A DNA stretch of 64,000 nucleotides from Rhodobacter sp. (GCA_016704435.1 JADJAB010000004.1:62001-126000), one strand, 5' to 3'; counted from the first letter of the stretch, positions 33,329-42,135 are shown. Notes: generated by a model from the sequence alone, not told the origin. Program-made: numbers and translations.

Positions 33329-33652
33329 ATGCCCGGTTTGTCTGCACCCGCTCTTCTCGGCCTGCCCGAATGGCTTCCCGATCGTGTGAGGCTCTATCTC
33401 AGCCACACCGAGGACGGCGTTTCGATCCGGGCGCTGGCACGCAAGGTGGGGCTGAACGCCTCGACCGTCCTGCGCCAGGTGCGCCGGTTCGAGATGCGGC
33501 GCGACGACCCGCTGATGGACGAGGCGCTGGCCAGCCTGAGCCGTGAGTCCCAGCCGTGCCCGATCCAGACCGACCCGACTCAGACCGACCCGACTCAGAC
33601 CGACCCGATCCAGACCGACCCGATCCAGACCGAAAGGACGCCCAAAGCATGA
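33329..33652 (+). CDS. HTH protein with C-terminal pentapeptide repeats, companion of DUF6456 gene
   Basis: A 107-residue protein: LPDRVRLYLSHTEDGVSIRA then LARKVGLNASTVLRQVRRFE form a clear helix-turn-helix, followed by RRDDPLMDEALASLSRE. In many Rhodobacterales this HTH forms the N-terminus of a single DUF6456 protein. Here it ends in five tandem copies of a five-residue unit (I/T-Q-T-D-P) and stops in an ATGA overlap with the DUF6456 reading frame. Start ATG 33329 is chosen; an in-frame TTG at 33272 is possible. Whether the split is natural or the result of an indel near the repeats cannot be decided here. Confidence 0.7.
   Translation: MPGLSAPALLGLPEWLPDRVRLYLSHTEDGVSIRALARKVGLNASTVLRQVRRFEMRRDDPLMDEALASLSRESQPCPIQTDPTQTDPTQTDPIQTDPIQTERTPKA
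33561..33635 (+). repeat. Five tandem 15-base repeats inside the HTH gene
   Basis: Units CGATCCAGACCGACC and CGACTCAGACCGACC alternate in the order A-B-B-A-A, the last ending GAAA. The unit length is a multiple of three, so copy number changes keep the frame and alter only a charged linker. Confidence 0.9.
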
Positions 33653-34525
33653 CTGCCCCGATCCGCGTGGTATCCCAGATGACCGACGAGGCGACGCTTG
33701 AACGAAGGCCGCCGTATCCTGCGGCGGTTGGCCGAACCGGGCGCCGTGCTGGCCATTGCCACGGACATGGAAAAAGCCGTGGTGATGCGCGAGTTTCCCG
33801 ATGGCCGCAGTGCGCGCACCGGGGTGGTGGAGCGCGCCGTGGCACAGGCCTTCACGTTGAAGGACTGGATCCATTGCCGCAAGACGGGCCGGGTCTCGAC
33901 CTACGAGATCACCCAGGCCGGACGCTCGGCGCTGAAGCGGATGATCGATGACGAGGACCGTCGTCGCCATGATACGATGACTGAAGGGCAGGGAATGGCC
34001 GAGGCGCCGGGCCGCTTTGCCGGCCAGCACCGGATCTGGGGCGAACGGCAGGTGATGGATGACGACGGCCCGCGCCGGCTGCGCTACAATCTGGCGGAAA
34101 GCCCGGTCTCGGTGCTGGGGCGGCGGCGCGACAAGGACGGCAAGCCGTTCCTGGAAACCGGGCTGATCGAGGCGGCCGAACGGCTGCGCGAGGATTTCGA
34201 ACTGGCCCAGATGGGGCCGCGGGTGGCGCAGAACTGGGAACGCTTCCTGACCGGTGGCGACCGGGGCGGCTTTCGGCCAGACAACGGTATCGCCGAAGGG
34301 CCGGGGCGGGCGCGTGAACGGGTGGCCGGGGCGCTGCGCGACCTGGGGCCGGGCCTGGGCGACGTGGCGCTGCGGGTCTGCTGCTTTCTCGAGGGCATCG
34401 AGACGGCGGAACGGCGCATGGGCTGGGCGGCGCGCTCCGGCAAGATCGTGCTGCGCATCGCCCTGATGCGGCTGCGGCGGCACTATGACGAGACCTACGG
34501 CAAGTCCGGCCCCCTGATCGGGTGA
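33649..34525 (+). CDS. DUF6456 domain protein, frameshifted
   Basis: The frame from the ATG at 33649 reads MTAPIRVVSQMTDEAT and then changes at 33697-33699 (one extra T) to continue NEGRRILRRLAEPGAVLAIA, TGVVERAVAQAFTLKDWIHC and the long DUF6456 core with RYNLAESPVSVLGRRRDKDG, AAERLREDFELAQMGPRVAQ and a final RLRRHYDETYG. Removal of the T gives about 291 residues. DUF6456 is a Rhodobacterales family of putative regulators with unknown targets. It is translationally coupled (ATGA) to the HTH gene and both may act as one regulator. Confidence 0.75.
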
Positions 34526-34782
34526 GAACCGGCCCGGTCGGCACGACCGGGAGAAAACTCTCCAGTGGAGAGTTTTCAGGTTCGAACGGGCGCGCACCCC
34601 TGCGCGCCCCGGCAGGAACCGGCCCGGTCGGCACGACCGGGAGAAAACCCCGGGAGAGTTTCCGGTTCGAACGGGCGCGCACCCAGACGTGCCCCGGCAG
34701 GAACCGGCCCGGTCGGCACGACCGGGAGAAAACTCTCCAGTGGAGAGTTTTCAGGTTCGAACGGGCGCGCACCCCTGCGCGC
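34526..34782. repeat. Three tandem hairpin-rich repeats (85-90 bases each)
   Basis: Copies at 34526-34615, 34616-34700 and 34701-34782 start GAACCGGCCCGGTCGGCACG. Each has a CCCGGTCG-gca-CGACCGGG stem. Copies 1 and 3 then have the palindrome AAAACTCTCC-agt-GGAGAGTTTT; copy 2 has a diverged version (AAAACCCCGGGAGAGTTT). All end with GGTTCGAACGGGCGCGCACC. They fill most of the 347-base gap between the DUF6456 gene and aqpZ (convergent); the remaining 90 bases are a G/C-rich stretch with nothing recognisable. The stems could stop transcription or act in RNA. Confidence 0.85.
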
Positions 34783-34872
34783 TGCGGTCGCGGCGGACGA
34801 AAACGGGGGGTGCGTGTCCCCGCACCCCCCGCCTCCCGGGGCTTCCCCGTCCCCGAGGCCGCGCGCCGCTGC

Positions 34873-35556
34873 TCAGTCAGCGCGCGCGAAACCGGCTTTG
34901 TGGACCAGACCCGCCGCGGCCCCTCCGACCAGCGGGGCCACGATGAAGACCCAGAGGTCCGCCAGCGCCTTGCCGCCGACGAACAACGCCGGGCCGATGG
35001 AGCGGGCGGGGTTGACCGACACGCCGGTGACATTGATGCCGACCAGATGGATGGCGGCGAGCGTCAGGCCGATGGCCAGACCCGCCATGGCGGCGGGCGC
35101 GCCGGTCTGGGTGGCGCCCAGGATCACGGTGACGAAGATGAACGTCATCACCACTTCGAAGATCAGCGCCGCGACCAGGGAATATTCGCCCAGGTAGCCC
35201 GCGCCATAGCCGTTCTGGCCCAGCCCGTTCACGCCGAGGTCATAGCCCGCCTTGCCGGAAGCGATCAGGTAGACCACCAGCGCGCCAAGGATGGCGCCGA
35301 TCACCTGCGCGATGGCATAGCTGACGAAGGTGACGGCGGTGATCCGGCCCGCCAGCATCGCCCCCAGTGACACCGCCGGGTTCAGATGCGCGCCCGAGAT
35401 CGGGCCCAACCCGTATGCCGCCGCCACGATGGCCAGGCCGAAGGCCAGCGCGATGCCCATCATGCCGATATGTTCGCCCATCAGCACCGCAGCGCCACAG
35501 CCGAACAGCACCAGAATGGCGGTCCCGAGAAGCTCGGCGAGAAATGTCCTGGTCAT
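34873..35556 (-). CDS. aqpZ: Aquaporin Z
   Basis: A 227-residue, six-helix channel with both NPA signatures, GAHLNPAVS (59-61 NPA) and VNPARS (182-184 NPA). The selectivity filter appears to be Phe39, His170 and Arg185, the set of water-selective AqpZ and not of the glycerol facilitator. Start at the ATG 35556 (MTRTFLAELL); the upstream 12 codons are not conserved-looking. It is convergent with the DUF6456 gene. Confidence 0.95.
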   Translation of the reverse strand: MTRTFLAELLGTAILVLFGCGAAVLMGEHIGMMGIALAFGLAIVAAAYGLGPISGAHLNPAVSLGAMLAGRITAVTFVSYAIAQVIGAILGALVVYLIASGKAGYDLGVNGLGQNGYGAGYLGEYSLVAALIFEVVMTFIFVTVILGATQTGAPAAMAGLAIGLTLAAIHLVGINVTGVSVNPARSIGPALFVGGKALADLWVFIVAPLVGGAAAGLVHKAGFARAD

Positions 35557-35686
35557 GTCTGTCCCCGTGTTCAACCCTTGCGCCCGCCGCATGGGTCGCA
35601 GGCATTGCTGCGGGGGCGGGGCGCGTTGCCTTGTCGGCCTGAAAGCCCTATGTCAGGGGAAGTCCTGCGGTCAGGGGGAAATTTTC

Positions 35687-36639
35687 GTGCGCGACCTCAA
35701 GCTTCCAGAAGAACGCCACCCGGAAAAGGCGCATCGCCCCGATCAGGCGCAGCCGAAAAAGCCGGACTGGATTCGCGTGCGCGCGCCGAACTCCGAAGGC
35801 TACAAGCAGACCCGCGACATCCTGAAAGAGAAAGAGCTGGTCACCGTCTGCGAAGAGGCCGCCTGCCCGAACGTCGGCGAATGCTGGTCTGCCAGGGCCA
35901 CGCGACCATGATGATCATGGGCGAGATCTGCACCCGCGGCTGCACCTTTTGCAACGTGGCCACCGGCAAGCCCACCGCGCTGGACACGTTCGAGCCGGGG
36001 CGCGTGGCGCATGCGGTCAGCGAGTTGGGGCTGAAGCATGTCGTCGTCACATCCGTTGACCGGGACGACCTCGATGATGGCGGGGCCGAGCATTTCGCCC
36101 AGACCATCCGCGCCATCCGCCACCGCGCGCCCGGCACCACGATCGAGGTGCTGATCCCCGATTTCCTGAAATGCGGGCCAGAGGCGCTGGAGGTTGTCGT
36201 GGCCGCGCGCCCCGACGTTCTGAACCACAACCTTGAAACCGTGCCAGGTCTTTACCCCGAGGTGCGGCCCGGCGCGCGCTATTTCCACTCGCTTCGCCTG
36301 TTGCAAAGGGTCAAGGAACTGGACCCGACCATGTTCACCAAATCGGGCATCATGGTCGGGCTGGGCGAAGACCGGCAGGGGGTCACGCAGGTGATGGACG
36401 ACATGCGCGCCGCAGATGTCGATTTCCTGACCATCGGGCAATACCTGCAACCGACGCCCAAGCATCACAGGGTCGCCCGCTTCGTCACTCCCGACGAGTT
36501 CAAGGCCTATGAAGCCGCGGCCTATGGCAAGGGCTTCCTGATGGTCTCGGCCACGCCGCTGACGCGGTCCAGCTACCACGCCGGCGACGATTTCGCCCGG
36601 TTGCGCGCGGCGCGGATGGCGAAGCTGGGGCAGGGCTGA
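35687..36639 (+). CDS. lipA: Lipoyl synthase, frameshifted
   Basis: LipA is a radical-SAM enzyme that inserts two sulfurs into protein-bound octanoate. The GTG at 35687, with AGGGGGA upstream, gives an N-terminus like that of alphaproteobacterial LipA, through the auxiliary cluster CEEAACPNVGECW. The frame breaks at 35892-35897; adding a C gives WSAQGHATMMIMGEICTRGC and the SAM-cluster motif CTRGCTFC. The rest (NHNLETVPGLYPEVRPGARY, FLTIGQYLQPTPKHH) is intact to 36639. Repaired length is about 317 residues. Because lipoate synthesis is usually needed for respiration, I regard this as a sequence error. Confidence 0.93.
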
Positions 36640-36699
36640 AACGATGCCGGCCACCCGTTCCGGGGCGGCCGGTGTTGAACCATTGCGAATGCGAAGCGA

Positions 36700-37602
36700 T
36701 CAGAAATCCAGCCCGATGCCGATGTCGTAGATCTCGTCATTGCTGTAGAAGCTTACGCCGCCCTCGACAAAACCACGCTCGCCGATCCGGTATTCGGCCG
36801 AGAGCGATGCGAGATCTTCGAAATCCTGGACCGCCAGATAGTCGCCCTTGATCGTCAGGACCGGCAACACATCGTAGCCGCCATAGAGCCGCACCGACGA
36901 GCGGGTGGTGCCCCAGAACTCGGCGCGTGTCAGTGCCGCGCCGAAGGAATAGCGGTCAGCCTGATGCTGCGCCCCGATCTGCAGCGTCACCTCGTCATCG
37001 AACGGGTAGCTGGCCAGTTCTCCCATGATGAAATAGGTGGTCCGGTCGCCGGTGAAGACCATCGCGCCTTCGTAGTAGTCGATGGTCACCACGGCGTCGT
37101 CGATCTGATGATACGACAGGCCATAGCGCAGATTGCCTGCCGTCGCGGTGAAGGCCAGACCGGGGGTCATGCTGTTGTCGAAGAGGCTGTCAAGGATCAC
37201 CTTGGGGACAATCAGCGCCCCGAATTCAAGGTCGATCATCCGGGCCGAGGTCAGATCAGGCATCACCCTCAGCGTTTCGGTCACCGGTCGCGGCGCACCG
37301 ACGGCAAAATCGCCGAAGGAGGTCGACAGCACCAGTGCCGCCCAGAGGTTGGTGTAGTCGTCGCCGTCTTCCAGGTCGTAGGTGGTGTCGATTGCGGCAT
37401 CAAAGCCCAGCACCGCGCCCGAGCGCCAGCTCAGGCTGATGTCACCGGCGACGATCGAATAGGTTTGGGTGTCGATATCGGAATACTCAAGCTCGACCCG
37501 GCCGGAGCCTGCCAAGCCGCCAAGATCGAAGGCGGTTGCAGCGGTGGGCAGGCCGGACAGGGCGAGAAGGGCGACTGAAGCAACTAGGGGCGTTCTGATC
37601 AT
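36700..37602 (-). CDS. Outer-membrane barrel protein, tandem paralogue A
   Basis: A 300-residue protein with a signal peptide (MIRTPLVASVALLALSGLPT then AATA) and alternating strands typical of an outer-membrane barrel, for example GRVELEYSDIDTQTYSIVAG and LRLYGG-like strands, ending in IYDIGIGLDF with terminal Phe. It is about 60 percent identical by eye to the protein encoded just upstream at 37832-38734, with shared blocks such as STSFGDFAVGAPRPVTETL and GNLRYGLSYHQIDD. It looks like a small porin or porin-like protein; the function is not known. The 130 bases upstream are also duplicated. Confidence 0.8.
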   Translation of the reverse strand: MIRTPLVASVALLALSGLPTAATAFDLGGLAGSGRVELEYSDIDTQTYSIVAGDISLSWRSGAVLGFDAAIDTTYDLEDGDDYTNLWAALVLSTSFGDFAVGAPRPVTETLRVMPDLTSARMIDLEFGALIVPKVILDSLFDNSMTPGLAFTATAGNLRYGLSYHQIDDAVVTIDYYEGAMVFTGDRTTYFIMGELASYPFDDEVTLQIGAQHQADRYSFGAALTRAEFWGTTRSSVRLYGGYDVLPVLTIKGDYLAVQDFEDLASLSAEYRIGERGFVEGGVSFYSNDEIYDIGIGLDF

Positions 37603-37718
37603 GGCGTCACCTGTGTGGTTTCCTTCATCACCGATATGGGCATCCGCCCGCTGTGGTTGAAGATGATCCGCGGCATTCGCGATACCATGTAGCAGCCGCA
37701 TCACACTGCGGCAGTCGG

Positions 37719-37815
37719 TCACGCCTCAGGCGCCAAGCGCTTGAAATGGGTGTCTTCGGGCGGCTTGCCGAAGCTCTCCACGACATGCGCCACATCGCCG
37801 CCGACAGCCTGGGGC
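37719..37815 (-). pseudogene. Duplicated 3' end of the cytochrome c gene
   Basis: The minus strand here encodes VGGDVAHVVESFGKPPEDTH then FKRLAPEA and a stop. The end of the cytochrome gene at 38851 reads VGSHMAHVVENFGKLPKEDA ... LKRVAPVE. So the copy includes the last 30-odd codons of the cytochrome, with a small internal loss and no start. It marks one edge of a tandem duplication of about 1.1 kb that also copied the outer-membrane protein gene. Confidence 0.82.
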
Positions 37816-37831
37816 AGGCAGGACAGCGCGG

Positions 37832-38734
37832 TCAGAACTTCAGGCCGACGCCGATGTCGAACACCTCAACGTCACCAAAGACCGAAACGCCGCCTTCGAC
37901 GAATCCGTTCTGGCCGAACCGGTATTCGGCCGAGAGCGAAAGCAGGTCATCGCTGTCGGTGATCGCCAGATAATCGCCCTTGACGCTCAGTGCCGGCGTC
38001 AGGGAATAGCTGCCATAAAGCCGTCCCGCCGACATGTTGCCGGTCGAAAACTCGACATGGGCCAGGTTCGCGCCCAGAGCATAGCGGTCGGCTTGATGCA
38101 GGGCGCCGATTTGCAGCGTCACCACGTCATCGGAGCCCTCGCTGGCGGCCTCTCCCATGATGAAGTAGGTGGTCTGGCCGCCGGAAAAGACCATTGCGCC
38201 GGTGACCAGGTCGGCGGTGGAAACGCCATCGTCAATCTGATGATAGGACAGGCCGTAGCGCAGATTTCCGGCCGTAGAGGTGAAGGCGAGGCCGGGGGTC
38301 ATGCCGTTGTCGAAGTAGCTGGTAAAGGCGGTCAGTGAGGCGGTCAGTGACCCGAACTCAATGTCGATCAGCCGTGACGAGGAAATATTCGGCATCACCT
38401 TCAGCGTTTCGGTCACCGGTCGCGGCGCGCCGACTGCGAAGTCGCCGAACGAGGTCGACAGCACCACTGCCGCCCAGAGATTGGTGAAGTCGTTGCCATC
38501 GTCGAGCCAAATGCTGTCGAGCGCGGCATCGAAGCCGAGCACCGAGCCGGAGCGCCAGGCCAACGTGATGTCGCCGATTGCAGCGGCGGTGTTGTTGTTG
38601 CTGGAATCGGTATATTCAAGCTTGACCTCGCCGGTGGCGACAAGACCGCCGCCAAGGTCAAAGGCGGTTGCGGCGGTGGGCAGGCCGGACAGGGCAACAA
38701 GGGCGGCCGAGGCAACGAGAGGCGTGCGGATCAT
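37832..38734 (-). CDS. Outer-membrane barrel protein, tandem paralogue B
   Basis: A 300-residue protein, same length as paralogue A. Signal peptide MIRTPLVASAALVALSGLPT then AATA; barrel strands include GEVKLEYTDSSNNNTAAAIG and a C-terminal VFDIGVGLKF. It lies directly downstream of the cytochrome c gene in the same direction, 116 bases apart, so it is the parental position and paralogue A is the extra copy. Differences between A and B are spread through the predicted loops. Confidence 0.8.
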   Translation of the reverse strand: MIRTPLVASAALVALSGLPTAATAFDLGGGLVATGEVKLEYTDSSNNNTAAAIGDITLAWRSGSVLGFDAALDSIWLDDGNDFTNLWAAVVLSTSFGDFAVGAPRPVTETLKVMPNISSSRLIDIEFGSLTASLTAFTSYFDNGMTPGLAFTSTAGNLRYGLSYHQIDDGVSTADLVTGAMVFSGGQTTYFIMGEAASEGSDDVVTLQIGALHQADRYALGANLAHVEFSTGNMSAGRLYGSYSLTPALSVKGDYLAITDSDDLLSLSAEYRFGQNGFVEGGVSVFGDVEVFDIGVGLKF

Positions 38735-38850
38735 TGCGTCACCTGTATGGTTTCCTTCGCCTCCATTGTAGGCATCCGCCCGCTTTGGTTGAAGATGCCC
38801 CCCGGCGTTCGCGTCACCATGTAGCAATCGCATCACACTGTGGCCTTCGG

Positions 38851-39747
38851 TCACTCCACCGGCGCCACGCGCTTGAGATAGGCGGCGACGGCTTCGGCAT
38901 CCTCTTTCGGCAGCTTGCCGAAGTTTTCCACCACATGCGCCATGTGGCTGCCGACGCTGTCGAAATCGGGGGTGAAGCCGGTGGTCAGGTAATAGGCGAT
39001 CTCGGCCTCGCTCCAGGTCAGCTTCGCCGGCGTGATGTTGGGGACGCGGGCCTTGCCGGTAGGGTCGGACGGGTCGGCCGCGCCGGCCAGCCAGCGCGCC
39101 TTGTCCAGGCCTCCCAGCGCATTGCGCGGGGTGTGGCATTCGCCGCAATGGGCCATCGCCTCGGCAATGTAGCGGCCGCGGTCTTCGGTGGGCGTCAGGT
39201 TGCCGGGCACCGCCCAATCGCCACCGGTGAACAGCAGCTTCCAGCCGCCAAGCGTGGCACGGATGTTGAAGGGAAAGCCGATCTCATGCGGTTGGCTGGG
39301 CGTCGGGTCCGCAGGCAGCGTCTTGAGAAAGGCGTGCAGGTCGGCCACGTCCTGCACCTGCATCCGTGCATAGGCGGCATAGGGCAGGGCGGGGTAAAGG
39401 TGCTCGCCGGTCCGCGACACGCCACGGGTCAGGGCGCTGGCCAGTTCGGCCAGGGTCCAGTCGCCGATGCCGTGCTGCGGGTCCTGGCTGATGTTGGGCG
39501 CCAGGAACGCCCCGAAGGGCGAGGCGAAGCGCTGCCCGCCCGACAGAACCAGCTGTGCCGCGTCCTTCGCGCCAGCCGCCATGTGGCACGAGGCGCAGCC
39601 GGTGGCGTGAAAGATCCGCTCTCCCCTTGCCACATCACCTGTCAGTCCGGCCACTTCGGCCTCCGACAGCGGGTCTGGCAGCGTCCACCAGTAAAGCGCG
39701 CCTGTGGCCAGAACGGCCAGCAGCAGAAGATAGCGAAGAAGGCGCAT
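38851..39747 (-). CDS. Di-haem cytochrome c
   Basis: A 298-residue exported protein with an N-terminal hydrophobic anchor or signal (LRYLLLLAVLATGALYWW, 4-21) and two haem sites: CASCH (51-55) and CGECH (201-205). Met ligands are likely in the segments around YARMQ (129) and SHMAH (near 273). The domain layout resembles the cytochrome subunit of membrane alcohol or aldehyde dehydrogenases, but no dehydrogenase gene is adjacent. It should pass electrons in the periplasm. The last 30 codons are repeated at 37719-37815. Confidence 0.88.
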   Translation of the reverse strand: MRLLRYLLLLAVLATGALYWWTLPDPLSEAEVAGLTGDVARGERIFHATGCASCHMAAGAKDAAQLVLSGGQRFASPFGAFLAPNISQDPQHGIGDWTLAELASALTRGVSRTGEHLYPALPYAAYARMQVQDVADLHAFLKTLPADPTPSQPHEIGFPFNIRATLGGWKLLFTGGDWAVPGNLTPTEDRGRYIAEAMAHCGECHTPRNALGGLDKARWLAGAADPSDPTGKARVPNITPAKLTWSEAEIAYYLTTGFTPDFDSVGSHMAHVVENFGKLPKEDAEAVAAYLKRVAPVE

Positions 39748-39807
39748 GGCGGGGCTCCCGTTCCGGTTGCGGGCAGCCTAGCGGAACCGGGCGGGCCTGT
39801 CAGTTCC

Positions 39808-39984
39808 TCAGGGACGCGCCCGCAATGAATTGACCGTGAGCCAGTCAGGCCAGCCGAACAGCCACTCGAACCCCGCCACGGCCAGGCAGGCGGCGATGAT
39901 ACCGACATAGATCAGCACGGTCTTCATCGGTGGCGGATTCTGCGCCAGACGTTTCGACTTCAGCAGCCAGCGGGACGGGTTCAT
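39808..39984 (-). CDS. 58-residue membrane protein downstream of hpt
   Basis: It encodes MNPSRWLLKSKRLAQNPPPM, then one membrane helix (KTVLIYVGIIAACLAVAGF) and GWPDWLTVNSLRARP. Its ATG overlaps the hpt stop (ATGA), a strong sign that it is real. An in-frame Met at codon 20 just before the helix is an alternative start. Function unknown; the Trp-rich tail after the helix is a feature of several tiny inner-membrane proteins. Confidence 0.7.
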   Translation of the reverse strand: MNPSRWLLKSKRLAQNPPPMKTVLIYVGIIAACLAVAGFEWLFGWPDWLTVNSLRARP

Positions 39985-40529
39985 GCCGCGTCTTCCGTGA
40001 ACCGCACCTTGCCGATGAAGGACAGGTTGCGGTTGCGCTGCGCGAAGTCGATGCCGTAGCCGACGACGAATTCGTCGGGGATCTCGAAGCCGGTCCAGGT
40101 GGCGCGGATGTCCACCTCGCGGCGCGACGGCTTGTCCAGCAGGGCGCAGATCTCCAGCCGTTTCGGCCCGCGCGCCTCCAGCAGGTGCCTGACGTGGTGC
40201 AGGGTAAAACCGGTATCGACGATATCTTCCACCACCAGCACGTCGCGGCCGGCGATCTCGCCGCGCAGGTCCTTCAGGATGCGCACCTCGCGCGAGGAAT
40301 GCATGGAATCGCCGTAACTCGACGCTTCCATGAAATCGACCTCGACCGGCAGGTCGATCTCGCGCACCAGGTCGGCGATGAACACGAAAGAGCCGCGCAA
40401 CAGGCCGACCACCACCAGCTTGTCGGTGCCGGAAAAATGCGCGGTGATCTCGCGCGCCAGGTCCTCGACCCGCGCGGCGATGGCCTTGGCGCTGATCATC
40501 TGGTCGATCACATAGGGGCGGTCGGGCAT
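39981..40529 (-). CDS. hpt: Hypoxanthine phosphoribosyltransferase
   Basis: A 182-residue purine-salvage enzyme with the PRPP-binding motif VLVVEDIVDTGFTL (97-110, acidic pair 101-102) and the flexible-loop region MEASSYGDSMHSSREVRI (67-84). The end FVVGYGIDFAQRNRNLSFIG contains the purine-stacking region typical of HPRT. It makes IMP or GMP from the base and PRPP. Start at ATG 40529 is the only one matching family length. Coupled to the 58-residue membrane-protein gene. Confidence 0.95.
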   Translation of the reverse strand: MPDRPYVIDQMISAKAIAARVEDLAREITAHFSGTDKLVVVGLLRGSFVFIADLVREIDLPVEVDFMEASSYGDSMHSSREVRILKDLRGEIAGRDVLVVEDIVDTGFTLHHVRHLLEARGPKRLEICALLDKPSRREVDIRATWTGFEIPDEFVVGYGIDFAQRNRNLSFIGKVRFTEDAA

Positions 40530-40607
40530 GGGGCCTCGGCGGGACAGCGGACTTGTCTGGAACCTTCGTAGCGGTATTCTGACCCTGTTTCGAGAGGAGT
40601 TATTGCA

Positions 40608-41531
40608 ATGATGAGACAGGTCGGGCTTTGGGCGCTGGCGGTGATTTTCACGCTGGGGGCTGGTCTTGGCGATGCGGCGCAGGCGCAGACCGCAGATGAC
40701 ATCACCGCATTGCGGGCGCGGCAATGGTATGTGAACGGCGACTTTGCCGCATCGGTCAAGGTGCTGTCGCCCTTGGCCGACGCCGGCCATGTGCGGGCGA
40801 TGACCATGCTGGGCTTTCACTATGAACGCGGTCTGGGGGTTGAAAAGGACGAGACGCGGGCGCTGGCGCTCTATCAGGCATCGGCCGACAAGGGCTACGC
40901 GACGGCGCTGCACAACCTTGCCTTCTTTCACGCGCTTGGCATGGCCGGGCTGACCGCCGATCCGGTCAGGGCGCGCGATTATTTCTGGCAGGCCAGCCAG
41001 CAGGATTATGCGCCGTCAATGACGGCCCTGGCCGGAATGATGTGGCGCGGCGAGGGTGGCCCGGCCGATCCCGAGACGGCGGTTTAGCTGTATGAACGTG
41101 CTGCCGCCCTGGGCAATGCCGAGGCAAGCGGCACGATGGGTTATATCCTGGCCACCGGCGATGGCGCGCCGGTCGATCTGGTCCGCGCGCGCGCCTTTTA
41201 CGAAGTGGCCGCCGCCCATGGCACCGACTGGGCACAGCGCGACCTGGGCGACATGCTGGAACTGGGCGAGGGCGGCCCGGTCGATCTGACGCGCGCGCGC
41301 TACTATTTCGGGCTGGCGGCGGGGCAGGGCAATGCGATGGCCGGTCAGGACATTGCCGATCTGATCTGGGCCAATCCGACGGTCTTTCCCGATCGGGTCG
41401 AGGCGCTGGCCTGGTGCTTCTGGGCCGAAGCCACCGGCGGCGGCGATTTCACCGGCGCCTGCCTGCCGCAGATTCCCGGCTATTCCGACGACGAAGTCGC
41501 CGCTGCCCGCTCCCGCGCCGCGACATTGTGA
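40608..41531 (+). pseudogene. Exported Sel1-repeat protein interrupted by an amber stop
   Basis: A signal peptide (MMRQVGLWALAVIFTLGAG) is followed by Sel1-like helical repeats: AMTMLGFHYERGLGVEKDET, ATALHNLAFFHALGMAGLTA, TMGYILATGDGAPVDLVRAR, QRDLGDMLELGEGGPVDLTR. The frame is continuous from 40608 to 41531 (about 307 codons) apart from a TAG at 41085-41087 in the middle of a repeat, where a Trp (TGG) or similar residue would fit (ETAV-x-LYERAAALG). Sel1 repeats bind other proteins. No frame change is needed, so this is a nonsense change or a miscalled base. Without it the protein would be normal. Confidence 0.8.
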
Positions 41532-41616
41532 GCCGGCATTGGGGGGCTGGCAAACCGGCCTTCTCTTGATCTAGTCTGGCGGGTGCGCGACATCAAGGAT
41601 ACCACGCAAAGCCACC

Positions 41617-42075
41617 ATGCCGACGCATCACGAAACCAAACGCCTGCCCTATTCGGCGCAGCAGATGTACGATCTGGTCGCCGATGTGGCCCGCTACCCC
41701 GAGTTCCTGCCATGGAATTCGGCCGCGCGAATCCGCTCGCGCCGGCCCATCGAGGGCGGCGAGGTGATGGAGGCGGATCTGGTGATCTCGTTCAAGGTGT
41801 TCCGCGAACGCTTTGGCAGCCGGGTGACGCTGCTGCCGGGCGCGGGGAAGATCCTGACCGAATACCTGGACGGCCCGTTCAAATACATGAAATCCACCTG
41901 GACCTTCCGCCCGATCGAGGGCGTGGAGGGCGGCTGCGAGATCGAGTTCTTCGTGGATTTCGAATTCCGCAACGCGATTCTGCAAGGCATCATCGGGCTG
42001 GTCTTCAACGATGCGATGCAGCGCGTGGTGCGGGCCTTCGAACGCCGCGCCGCCGCCCTTTACGGCCCGCGCTAG
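41617..42075 (+). CDS. Coq10/RatA-family START-like protein
   Basis: A 152-residue protein with the family pattern LPYSAQQMYDLVADVARYPE, then FLPWNSAARI, SRVTLLPGAGKILTEYLDGP and FVDFEFRNAILQGIIGLVFN. It should have a START-like fold that binds ubiquinone and assists respiration in the Coq10 group; E. coli RatA is a relative. Length and motifs are complete. It is followed by an esterase gene in the same direction. Confidence 0.9.
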   Translation: MPTHHETKRLPYSAQQMYDLVADVARYPEFLPWNSAARIRSRRPIEGGEVMEADLVISFKVFRERFGSRVTLLPGAGKILTEYLDGPFKYMKSTWTFRPIEGVEGGCEIEFFVDFEFRNAILQGIIGLVFNDAMQRVVRAFERRAAALYGPR

Positions 42076-42135
42076 CCGCGACGGAAAGGCCGTGCACGGG
42101 CGTTGATCCTCCATGTCCAGTCCCGGAGGCCGAAG

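Noticed and set aside
34526..34782. CRISPR array
   Set aside because: The units are contiguous 85-90 base repeats with no unique spacers, only three copies, and no cas genes nearby.
41085..41087. TAG read as pyrrolysine in view of the MttB homologue
   Set aside because: No pylT or pylBCDS genes are seen, the MttB-like gene itself has no TAG, and Sel1 proteins have no pyrrolysine.
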